A DNA stretch of 5,682 nt from assembly GCA_002369495.1 (NCBI GenBank), contig DFFD01000201.1, forward strand, positions 1-5,682, in the 5' to 3' direction. This stretch comes from Lachnospiraceae bacterium UBA3785. GTDB taxonomy: Bacteria; Bacillota; Clostridia; Lachnospirales; Lachnospiraceae. The translations under genes and the position numbers were made by a program. This document shows, piece after piece, positions 1 to 5,682 of this stretch. The notes beneath the pieces are model-generated. The model saw only the letters and a program-made list of their open reading frames with translations. It did no database searches and was not told where the DNA came from. Each line of letters opens with the position of its first letter. Position 1 is the first letter of the stretch.

Positions 1-75
1 GACGCTTCCCCCGCCGTCTGGGGCAATCCCGAAAAGATCAGGCGGATCATTGCGAACGATCATAAACTGAAATGA
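1..75 (+). CDS. 3' end of an upstream gene, possibly a hexapeptide-repeat acyltransferase (partial)
   Basis: The first reading frame is open from base 1 and encodes the last 24 residues of a protein ending in TGA at 73-75. The visible tail contains PAVWGNPEKIRRI, which resembles the GNPAKxIR segment that commonly closes left-handed beta-helix (hexapeptide) acetyltransferases such as those that O-acetylate surface sugars. The usual alanine after the proline is glutamate here. With only 24 residues the family is a guess, and other sugar-modifying enzymes remain possible. The stop lies 16 bases before the rmlC start, so the gene is almost certainly in the same operon. That a coding region ends here is more certain than what it encodes. 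Confidence 0.4.
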   Translation, partial: DASPAVWGNPEKIRRIIANDHKLK

Positions 76-91
76 GTGTGCGAGGTATAAA

Positions 92-655
92 ATGGGTAAA
101 ATCACTGTCGAGACCTGCGATATCGAAGGACTGAAGGTCATCACACCGGCTGTCTACGGGGACAAGCGCGGCTATTTCATGGAGACATACAACTACAATG
201 ATTTCAAGGCGGCGGGCATCCCGGAAGTATTCGTCCAGGACAACCAGTCATGCTCTTCGAAGGGCGTGCTGCGCGGTCTTCATTTCCAGATCAACTTCCC
301 GCAGGACAAGCTGGTCCGCGTCGTCAGGGGCGCTGTCTACGACGTCGCCGTCGACCTGCGCCCGGGTTCTGCGACCTACGGCAAGTGGTACGGAGTCCTG
401 CTCACCGAGGAAAATAAAAAGCAGTTCTTCATCCCGAAAAACTTCGCCCACGGTTTCTACGTCCTCTCCGACGTCGCGGAGTTCTGCTACAAGTGCACCG
501 ATTTCTATCACCCGAACGACGAGGGCGGCCTCCTCTGGTCCGACCCGGAGATCGGCGTTGAGTGGCCGATCCCCGAAGGCGAAGTCCCGAACCTCTCCGA
601 GAAGGATACGAAGTGGGGCGGTATCAAAGAGTATACGGAAAAATATCGTAAGTAA
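92..655 (+). CDS. rmlC: dTDP-4-dehydrorhamnose 3,5-epimerase (RmlC)
   Basis: A 187-residue cytoplasmic cupin enzyme of the usual family length. It epimerises C3 and C5 of dTDP-4-keto-6-deoxyglucose, the third step of dTDP-L-rhamnose synthesis. Family motifs run in order: DKRGYFME (24-31), FVQDNQSCSSKGVLRGLHFQ (47-66), KLVRVVRG (73-80), FFIPKNFAHGF (112-122), the tyrosine of FCYKC (Y133), and LSEKD (168-172). The residues expected at the active site are present: His64, Lys73, Tyr133 and Asp172. The start is an ATG with GAGG at 82-85, six bases upstream. The stretch between LRGLH and KLVRV is NFPQD rather than the PxxQ forms seen in many proteobacterial RmlCs, which looks like ordinary family variation. 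The rmlA, rmlB and rmlD partners are not in this window and may lie upstream. Its position in front of an exporter and RgpF-like genes indicates that the exported glycan contains L-rhamnose. Confidence 0.96.
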   Translation: MGKITVETCDIEGLKVITPAVYGDKRGYFMETYNYNDFKAAGIPEVFVQDNQSCSSKGVLRGLHFQINFPQDKLVRVVRGAVYDVAVDLRPGSATYGKWYGVLLTEENKKQFFIPKNFAHGFYVLSDVAEFCYKCTDFYHPNDEGGLLWSDPEIGVEWPIPEGEVPNLSEKDTKWGGIKEYTEKYRK

Positions 656-658
656 AGC

Positions 659-662
659 GGAG
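659..662 (+). promoter_or_regulatory. Weak ribosome binding site supporting a TTG start for the permease
   Basis: GGAG at 659-662 is followed by 11 bases and then TTG at 674. Between the rmlC stop (653-655) and this TTG, the same frame holds no ATG, GTG or other TTG. The first in-frame ATG downstream is at 977 and would remove the lysine-rich hydrophobic N-terminus. TTG is therefore the most economical start. The long spacing and non-ATG codon suggest modest initiation, perhaps helped by ribosomes finishing rmlC. Confidence 0.6.
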
Positions 663-673
663 CGTACATATCA

Positions 674-2083
674 TTGAAGAAAAAAGCAATTATCGCCCTG
701 CTTGCCCTCTTTGCCCTGCTGATCAACGTTTTCCTTATCACCTACCCGAAGGAGACGCGGGAAGATACGGTCCTCCGCTTCAGCATCGAGGGGTCAGAGG
801 CGGCCAATATCCAGGTGTATTACGGGGCGGACAGTCATTTTGCCTCCGAAAACCAGACCACCGCGGTCTATAAGACGCCGGGGGAGACCGAAGAGCTTTC
901 CTTCACCGTGCCTTCGGACGCGGAGTGCATCCGGATCGATTTCGGGTCTCTGCCGGCTGATTACGCGGTCTACGGGATGAACTACACCTGGAGAGGCACG
1001 AACTACCGCGTCTCGATGCTCGCCTTCGCGCCGGACACTGCGCTGGAAGTCAGCGATATCGGGGAGCTCATCGCGGACGACGGGATGTTCAGCCTTAAGG
1101 TGACGGGGGAAGATCCCTTTATCACCGCGTCCGCAGGTCCGCACGGCTTTAAGCAGGCGGCAGCCGACCACGCCGGTCTCATGGGCACCATCCGGAATTT
1201 CCTTTTCGCCGGGATCTTTGACGCGGCGATCCTTCTGCTGTTCATTTTCCGGAAGAGGTTTTCGACCCTGCCCGTCGAGCTCTGGCAGAACCGCGTGCTG
1301 ATCCTTCAGCTCGCCAAAAATGACTTCAAGACCAAGTACGCAGGCTCCGTGTTCGGCATCATCTGGGCGTTTATCCAGCCGACGGTCACGGTTGTCGTCT
1401 ACTGGTTCGTCTTCCAGATCGGTCTCGGCGCGGGCGACAAGATGTCCCCCGGCGGCGTGACCTACGCGTTCGTCCTCTGGCTCATGGCCGGCCTTGTCCC
1501 CTGGTTTTTCTTCCAGGACACCCTGGTGGGCGGTACCAACGCGCTCCTTGAGTACACCTATCTGGTCAAGAAGGTGGTCTTCAAGATATCCATCCTGCCG
1601 ATCGTGAAGGAGATCTCGGCTCTCTTCGTGCACCTCTTCTTTATCGGCCTCATGATGCTGCTCTATACGCTGGCGGGGCATTTCCCGACTCTTCACTGGC
1701 TGCAGGTCTTTTACTACAGCGGCTGCCTCTTCATGTACTGCCTGGGCGTCTCGTTCGCGACCTGCGCGATCGTCGTATTTTTCCGCGACCTGTCCCAGAT
1801 CATCACGATCATCATCCAGGTGCAGGTCTGGCTCACGCCGATCATGTGGGATTTCAACGATATGGCGGCCTCCGGCCGTATGCCGGGCTGGCTGCTCCAG
1901 ATCTTCAAGCTGAACCCGATGTTCTACATCGTGAGCGGTTACCGCGATTCGATGATCAACGGCGTCTGGTTCTTCGAGCGTCTGAACCTCACGGTCTATT
2001 TCTGGGCGGTCACGGGCATTTTCTTCGTGCTCGGGGCGTTCATTTTCAAGAGGCTCAAGGTTCATTTTGCGGACACACTGTGA
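674..2083 (+). CDS. wzm: Wzm/RgpC-type polysaccharide ABC exporter permease with an N-terminal extracytoplasmic domain
   Basis: A 469-residue membrane protein, against about 260-270 for a standard Wzm, TagG or RgpC permease. The standard ABC-2 permease is the C-terminal part, from about residue 203. It has the amphipathic segment LAKNDFKTKYAGSVFG (213-228), then about six membrane spans near 225-250, 263-284, 310-333, 344-370, 374-392 and 444-459, and the conserved NPMFYIV (414-420). Ahead of it are a KKK-plus-hydrophobic anchor (about 5-23), a soluble stretch rich in alternating beta-like residues (about 25-172) and a second span (173-192) followed by RKR. By the positive-inside rule this places the soluble stretch outside the membrane. 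No good ribosome site precedes the internal Met170, so the two parts appear to be one protein. It should form a dimer that passes a lipid-linked, probably rhamnose-containing glycan across the membrane with the ATPase encoded 9 bases downstream. Permease identity is secure; the role of the extra domain is unknown, with sugar binding a reasonable guess. The start codon is TTG. Confidence 0.92.
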   Translation: MKKKAIIALLALFALLINVFLITYPKETREDTVLRFSIEGSEAANIQVYYGADSHFASENQTTAVYKTPGETEELSFTVPSDAECIRIDFGSLPADYAVYGMNYTWRGTNYRVSMLAFAPDTALEVSDIGELIADDGMFSLKVTGEDPFITASAGPHGFKQAAADHAGLMGTIRNFLFAGIFDAAILLLFIFRKRFSTLPVELWQNRVLILQLAKNDFKTKYAGSVFGIIWAFIQPTVTVVVYWFVFQIGLGAGDKMSPGGVTYAFVLWLMAGLVPWFFFQDTLVGGTNALLEYTYLVKKVVFKISILPIVKEISALFVHLFFIGLMMLLYTLAGHFPTLHWLQVFYYSGCLFMYCLGVSFATCAIVVFFRDLSQIITIIIQVQVWLTPIMWDFNDMAASGRMPGWLLQIFKLNPMFYIVSGYRDSMINGVWFFERLNLTVYFWAVTGIFFVLGAFIFKRLKVHFADTL

Positions 2084-2086
2084 GGA
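2082..2086 (+). promoter_or_regulatory. Ribosome binding site overlapping the permease stop codon
   Basis: GAGGA at 2082-2086 shares bases with the TGA stop (2081-2083) of the permease and sits six bases before the ATG at 2093. This arrangement favours translational coupling and near-equal production of permease and ATPase subunits. A second ATG at 2089 is out of frame with the ATPase and is not the start. Confidence 0.75.
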
Positions 2087-2092
2087 AAATGC

Positions 2093-3391
2093 ATGGCGGA
2101 TATTGCAATCAGCGTCAACAACATAACGAAGCTTTACAAGCTCTATGAGAAGCCTACGGACCGCCTGAAGGAGTCCCTGGGCTTTTCAAAGCAGAAAAAA
2201 TACAAGGAAGTCTACGCGCTCTCGGACGTCAGCTTCGACGTCAGGAAAGGAGAGTGCGTGGGCATCATCGGGACGAACGGTTCCGGTAAATCGACGATCC
2301 TGAAGATCATCACCGGCGTCCTGAACCCGACGATGGGCAGTGTGGTCGTGAACGGGCGTATTTCAGCTCTTCTCGAGCTCGGCGCGGGCTTCAACCAGGA
2401 GTACACCGGCCTCGAAAATATCTACGTGAACGGCACGATCATGGGCTTCTCCCGCGAGGAGATCGACGCGAGGCTGGATGAGATTATCAATTTCGCAGAC
2501 ATCGGCGAGTTTATCCACCAGCCGGTCAAGACCTATTCGTCGGGCATGTTCGTGCGCCTGGCCTTTGCGGTCGCGATCAACATCGACCCGGAGATCCTCA
2601 TCGTCGACGAAGCCCTGTCGGTCGGCGACGTGTTCTTCCAGGCGAAGTGCTACCACAAGTTCGAGGAGTTCAAGCGGGCGGGCAAGACGATCCTGTTCGT
2701 CAGCCACGACCTGGGCTCGGTCGCGAAATACTGCGACCGCGTCGTCCTTCTGAATAAGGGCGTCAAGAAGACCGAGGGCGAGCCCAAGGAAGTTATCGAC
2801 ATCTACAAGCAGGTGCTGGTGTCCGTGCCGGCGGCAGAGCAGAGGAAGAACCTCGAGGAGGAGATCTCCCGCTACCTGAAGCCGGAAAATAAAAACGGCC
2901 GCTGGTACTCGCAGCTGGAAGTCAACCCGCAGCTTCTCGATTACGGCGAGAAGCAGGCGGAAATCGTGGATTTCGCCCTGGTGGACGAGGACGGAAAGAT
3001 CAATTCCGGCATCGTCAAGGGCGCTGAGTTTACGATCAAAATGAAAGTCGAGTTCCACGAGGACATCTCGGACCCGCTGTTCTGCTTCACGATCAAGGAC
3101 CCGCAGGGAACCGAGGTGACCGGCACCAACACGATGCTCGAGCGCATCGACACCGGGCTCTACAAGGCCGGGACCGAGCATGTGGTCGAGTTTAAGCAGA
3201 AGATGACCCTGCAGGGCAGGAGCTACCTGCTCTCGCTCGGCGTGGTCGGTTTCGGAGGAGGACGGTTTACCGTCTATCACCGTCTCTACGACGTCTGCGA
3301 CATCAACGTCATTTCCGACAAGAACACGGTCGGATTCTACGACATGGATTCCACGACGATGATCGACGGGAAAGTGAGGAAGAGGGACTGA
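2093..3391 (+). CDS. wzt: Wzt/RgpD-type ATPase of the polysaccharide ABC exporter, with C-terminal Wzt_C-like domain
   Basis: A 432-residue cytoplasmic ATP-binding subunit that drives export through the permease encoded just before it. The nucleotide-binding domain fills residues 1 to about 240: Walker A GTNGSGKST (60-68), the LELGAGFNQEYTG segment (95-106) typical of polysaccharide exporters, signature YSSGMFVRLAFA (148-159), Walker B EILIVDEA (167-174, Asp172 and Glu173), and the switch histidine in FVSHD (His205). All catalytic elements are intact. A linker (about 240-280) leads to a beta-rich domain (about 282-410). It begins DYGEKQAEIVDF and contains DEDGK, ISDPLFCFTIKDPQGTEVTG and HRLYD, matching the Wzt C-terminal domain pattern. 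In E. coli O8/O9a Wzt this domain binds the capped end of the O-antigen and selects the substrate; whether this one recognises a capped or an uncapped chain cannot be told here. The stop lies one base before the next start. Confidence 0.96.
   Translation: MADIAISVNNITKLYKLYEKPTDRLKESLGFSKQKKYKEVYALSDVSFDVRKGECVGIIGTNGSGKSTILKIITGVLNPTMGSVVVNGRISALLELGAGFNQEYTGLENIYVNGTIMGFSREEIDARLDEIINFADIGEFIHQPVKTYSSGMFVRLAFAVAINIDPEILIVDEALSVGDVFFQAKCYHKFEEFKRAGKTILFVSHDLGSVAKYCDRVVLLNKGVKKTEGEPKEVIDIYKQVLVSVPAAEQRKNLEEEISRYLKPENKNGRWYSQLEVNPQLLDYGEKQAEIVDFALVDEDGKINSGIVKGAEFTIKMKVEFHEDISDPLFCFTIKDPQGTEVTGTNTMLERIDTGLYKAGTEHVVEFKQKMTLQGRSYLLSLGVVGFGGGRFTVYHRLYDVCDINVISDKNTVGFYDMDSTTMIDGKVRKRD
3382..3387 (+). 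promoter_or_regulatory. Ribosome binding site inside the 3' end of wzt
   Basis: GAGGGA at 3382-3387 lies within the last codons of wzt, five bases before the ATG at 3393. The wzt stop (3389-3391) is a single base from that ATG. This fixes the RgpF start and indicates coupled translation. Confidence 0.7.
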
Positions 3392-3392
3392 C

Positions 3393-5183
3393 ATGATTCT
3401 TGCCGGCGGCAGTACAAAACGCTATGCGGTTTATGTCTTCCACGATGACGACGGCATCGTGGGAGACTATGTATGTCTGTTTCTGGAAGGTTTGAGAAAA
3501 GTTTCGGAGCGCATCCTCGTCGTCGTGAACGGGGATGTGAACAGCGAAGGCATGGAGAAGCTCAGCCGGGTTTCTGATGAAGTCCTCGTGAGGCCGAATG
3601 TCGGGTACGACATCACGGCTTACCGCGAGGGACTTCTTCACATAAGCCGGGAAGAGCTTCTTTCTTATGATGAGGCGGTCATCTGCAACGATACTCTCTA
3701 CGGGCCGGTCGTGCCCTTCCGGGAGATGTTCGATGCGATGGCGGAGATGGACCTTGATTTCTGGGGGATCACCGCCTTCCACGGAGCTCCGTTCGACCCC
3801 TTCGGGACGATCTCCTACGGGTACCTGCCTGAGCACGTCCAGTCGTTCTTCCAGGTCTTCCGGAAGGACTTTATGGCGACGGACGATTTCCGGTCCTGGT
3901 GGGAAAATATGCCCGCGATCAGCCGCTACGAGGAGGCGATCGGTGTTCACGAGGCGGTCTTTACGAAGGCGATGGCGGACAAGGGCTACCGCTGGGGCGT
4001 CTACTGCGACGCGTCGGCCTTTTCGGACTACACCTGGGATCCGCTGCGCGATTTTCCGGAGTATCTCCTTCGGGAAATGCGCTGCCCGGTTATGAAAAAA
4101 CGGACCTTCTACCACGATTATGGCGAAGCGTTCGGGCGGAGCGGCGGCGAAGGCGCGCGCCTGGCGTTCGACTATATCAAAAATGAGACATCTTACCCGG
4201 TCGACGCGATCTGGGAAGACCTCCTTCGAACCTGCCATATGGCGGACCTGAAGAAGCGGCTCGCCCTTACGGATATCGTCTCCTCGGAGATCGACGAGAC
4301 GGAGGGCAGGGAGAGCAGCCTCAAGACCGCGCTGATTATCCACATCTACTACGACGAGCTCGCGCGGGACTGCGCGGAGTACGCGGCCAATATGCCGGAG
4401 GGGATCGATTTCTTCATCACCGTGCCAGATGAGGAGAAGCTGCGCCGCGTGAAGCCTTATTTTGCCGCGCTTGAGGAGAAGCATAAGATCACCTGGCGGA
4501 TCTCCGGCAACCGCGGGCGCGACGTCGCGCCGTTTGTCGTGACGCTGAAGGACATCGTGATGAACTACGACCTGGTCCTCAAGATCCACGACAAGAAGGT
4601 GAAACAGATCCCGATCCTCTCGATCGGCCACGCCTGGCAGTACCTCTGCTTTGAGTGCCTGCTGCCGACGGAGACATTTGTGAAAAATGTCATCGCCCGC
4701 TTCGAGGAGGACCCGCGGCTCGGGCTTCTCACGCCGCCGGTACCGCTGCACGGGCCGTATTTTCCGACGACCGGGAACGGCGAGTGGGGCGAAAACTATC
4801 AGGCGACGAGGGACTGCGCGGACATGCTGGGGCTTAAGGTGCCGATGGACGAGGCGAAAGAGCCGGTCGCGCCGCTCGGATCCGAGTTCTGGGTGCGCAC
4901 GAAGGCGCTCAGAAGTCTTTTTGCGCACGACTGGCAGTACGAGGAGTTCCCGGAGGAGCCCGTCGGGGTGGACGGGACCGCGATGCACGCGATCGAGCGC
5001 ATCTATCCGTTCTGTGCGCAGGACGAAGGTTACTATTCCGCCTGGATCATGTCCGACCGCTACGCGCCGGTCCACATGGACAACTGGAGCTACATGAACC
5101 GGACGCTCATGAAGGCGGAGGCGGAGAGGACCGGCGGGTACCGCCCGTTCCCGGAGTTTCTCGACCGTGTCAGACATTCCTGA
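3393..5183 (+). CDS. rgpF: RgpF-type rhamnan synthesis protein F (putative glycosyltransferase)
   Basis: A 596-residue protein close to the length of streptococcal RgpF (about 580) and matching the rhamnan synthesis F family. RgpF/GacG proteins are needed for the rhamnose backbone of streptococcal cell-wall polysaccharides. N-terminal half: VYVFHDDDG (13-21), ILVVVNG (41-47), RPNVGYD (67-73), SYDEAVICND (91-100) and DFWGIT (122-127). C-terminal half: ALIIHIYYDEL (313-323), NRGRDVAPF (373-381), YDLVLKIHDKK (392-402), WQYLCFECLL (415-424), PLGSEFWVR (494-502) and a DGTAMHAIERI stretch (527-537). The last two resemble acceptor-side motifs conserved in the family. No signal peptide or membrane span is apparent, so it should work on the cytoplasmic face, ahead of the exporter. 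The two halves appear to repeat a similar motif layout (see findings). Sugar donor and linkage cannot be read from sequence; L-rhamnose is inferred from the nearby rmlC and exporter. An ortholog of streptococcal RgpF in exact function is not proven. Confidence 0.9.
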   Translation: MILAGGSTKRYAVYVFHDDDGIVGDYVCLFLEGLRKVSERILVVVNGDVNSEGMEKLSRVSDEVLVRPNVGYDITAYREGLLHISREELLSYDEAVICNDTLYGPVVPFREMFDAMAEMDLDFWGITAFHGAPFDPFGTISYGYLPEHVQSFFQVFRKDFMATDDFRSWWENMPAISRYEEAIGVHEAVFTKAMADKGYRWGVYCDASAFSDYTWDPLRDFPEYLLREMRCPVMKKRTFYHDYGEAFGRSGGEGARLAFDYIKNETSYPVDAIWEDLLRTCHMADLKKRLALTDIVSSEIDETEGRESSLKTALIIHIYYDELARDCAEYAANMPEGIDFFITVPDEEKLRRVKPYFAALEEKHKITWRISGNRGRDVAPFVVTLKDIVMNYDLVLKIHDKKVKQIPILSIGHAWQYLCFECLLPTETFVKNVIARFEEDPRLGLLTPPVPLHGPYFPTTGNGEWGENYQATRDCADMLGLKVPMDEAKEPVAPLGSEFWVRTKALRSLFAHDWQYEEFPEEPVGVDGTAMHAIERIYPFCAQDEGYYSAWIMSDRYAPVHMDNWSYMNRTLMKAEAERTGGYRPFPEFLDRVRHS

Positions 5184-5195
5184 CCGGATGGTTTT

Positions 5196-5202
5196 AAGGA
5201 GG
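5196..5202 (+). promoter_or_regulatory. Strong Shine-Dalgarno for the second RgpF-like gene
   Basis: AAGGAGG at 5196-5202 is nearly a full match to the anti-Shine-Dalgarno sequence, four bases before the ATG at 5207. It lies in the 23-base gap after the first RgpF gene, the longest gap in the window, which contains no hairpin or T-run that I can see. It is the strongest ribosome site here and confirms that the open frame after it is a real gene. Confidence 0.85.
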
Positions 5203-5206
5203 CGTC

Positions 5207-5682
5207 ATGATCATTGACAGAAAAACAAAAAACCGCCTGGTCATATTTCTGTTCTTCGACAAGGACGGGATCGCGGATCGCTACATACTCCGCATGCTGG
5301 AGGATCTCAGGATAAGCGCTTCGACGATCCTCACGGTCGTGAACGGGTATGTGAATGAGGAGAGCCGCGCGGCTCTTCGGCAGTACTCGGACGAGATCCT
5401 CATCCGGCCGAACGTCGGGTTCGACCTCGGGGGCTACCGGGACGGCATTTTCCATCTGGGCTTTAAGACCCTCGCGTCCTACGACGAGGTGGTCCTCATG
5501 AACTACACGTTCTTCGGGCCGCTTAAGTCCTTTGCCGGCATGTTCGAGGAGATGGCCGGGCACGACGTTGATTTCTGGGGGATCACGAAGCATCACAGAA
5601 TCGACGACAATCCGTACAGGGGGAAGATCCCGTACGATTATTTTCCGGAGCACCTCAACTCGCACTTCTTCGCGCTTCGAAG
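5207..5682 (+). CDS. Second RgpF-type glycosyltransferase, 5' part only (runs off the window)
   Basis: The frame is open from ATG 5207 to the window end, 158 complete codons with no stop. The translation reads like the N-terminal half of the preceding RgpF protein: FFDKDGI (16-22), ILTVVNG (41-47), RPNVGFD (67-73), SYDEVVLMN (91-99), DFWGIT (122-127), then YFPEHLNSHF. The two proteins align without a gap from residue 10 to 127, and by hand I count about 57 of 118 identical positions. It is therefore a paralogue, probably from an old gene duplication, and not a recent copy. The rest, including the NRGRD-containing half that the first copy has, lies beyond the window. Role inferred: a second transferase acting on the same glycan, perhaps with a different linkage or as a side-chain enzyme. 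The opening codons are noticeably A-rich compared with the rest of the gene, as is common near efficient start sites. Confidence 0.9.
   Translation, partial: MIIDRKTKNRLVIFLFFDKDGIADRYILRMLEDLRISASTILTVVNGYVNEESRAALRQYSDEILIRPNVGFDLGGYRDGIFHLGFKTLASYDEVVLMNYTFFGPLKSFAGMFEEMAGHDVDFWGITKHHRIDDNPYRGKIPYDYFPEHLNSHFFALR

Noticed and set aside
198..677. A + strand frame overlapping rmlC, with a product rich in S, R and T
   Set aside because: This is an out-of-frame reading of rmlC with low-complexity composition and no ribosome site. Similar S/R-rich shadows occur over wzt and rgpF.
794..2065. A 423-codon open frame on the - strand opposite the permease
   Set aside because: The product would be extremely charged (E, D, R, H), as expected from reading a membrane-protein gene backwards. 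It has no domain signature, and the opposite strand encodes an obvious permease.
1181..2083. Separate start of the permease core at internal Met170
   Set aside because: No purine-rich ribosome site precedes the ATG at 1181, the frame is continuous with the N-terminal part, and there is no stop or frameshift to suggest two genes.
2363..3394. A 343-codon open frame on the - strand opposite wzt
   Set aside because: It mirrors the codon pattern of wzt, shows no motif, and lies over intact Walker and Wzt_C coding sequence.
3309..5177. A 622-codon open frame on the - strand opposite the first RgpF gene
   Set aside because: Its predicted protein is rich in R, H, V, D and L with no recognisable motif, it also overlaps the end of wzt, and it is explained by GC-rich codon use in the + strand genes. 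The + strand frame carries clear family motifs and a ribosome site.
5184..5206. Possible terminator or promoter in the longest gap between genes
   Set aside because: The 23 bases contain a short T-run and the Shine-Dalgarno but no inverted repeat and no room for a -35/-10 pair confined to the gap. Read-through to the second RgpF gene is the simpler reading.
5090..5665. A 191-codon open frame on the - strand near the window end
   Set aside because: It overlaps the second RgpF-like gene, which has a near-perfect Shine-Dalgarno and clear homology to its neighbour. The antisense product looks like the antisense product of the first copy because the genes are paralogous.
1..5682. Mobile element, CRISPR, tRNA or phage content
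   Set aside because: I saw no direct repeat arrays, transposase-like proteins, terminal inverted repeats or tRNA-like folds. Almost all of the window is accounted for by polysaccharide genes.

Overview
The window is a single-direction, tightly packed piece of a cell-surface polysaccharide cluster. All genes are on the + strand and every gap between genes is 25 bases or less. The proteins resemble the rhamnan export and assembly module of Gram-positive bacteria (rgpC-rgpD-rgpF of streptococci), but the DNA is GC-rich (roughly 58-60% by eye). I infer a GC-rich Clostridia, possibly Lachnospiraceae-like. This placement rests on protein style, strong GGAGG-type ribosome binding sites and operon logic; no rRNA or other marker is present.

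Layout: 1-75 is the tail of an upstream gene, perhaps a hexapeptide acyltransferase. 92-655 is rmlC, the dTDP-4-dehydrorhamnose 3,5-epimerase of dTDP-L-rhamnose synthesis. 674-2083 is an ABC-2/Wzm-type polysaccharide export permease that carries an additional membrane-anchored extracytoplasmic domain of about 150 residues in front of the usual permease. 2093-3391 is its Wzt-type ATPase with a C-terminal glycan-recognition-like domain. 3393-5183 is a complete RgpF-type (rhamnan synthesis protein F) glycosyltransferase. 5207 to the window end is the first 158 codons of a second, paralogous RgpF-type protein.

Working model (inference): RmlC supplies dTDP-L-rhamnose, the two RgpF-like enzymes act in building or decorating a rhamnose-containing glycan on the cytoplasmic side, and the Wzm/Wzt pair exports the lipid-linked chain. 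The two points most worth following are the permease's fused N-terminal outside domain, paired with a cytoplasmic glycan-binding-like domain on the ATPase, and the tandem RgpF paralogues, each with NxGxD-type motifs. I saw no promoter, terminator, RNA gene, mobile element or CRISPR array, so transcription very likely starts upstream and continues past the window.
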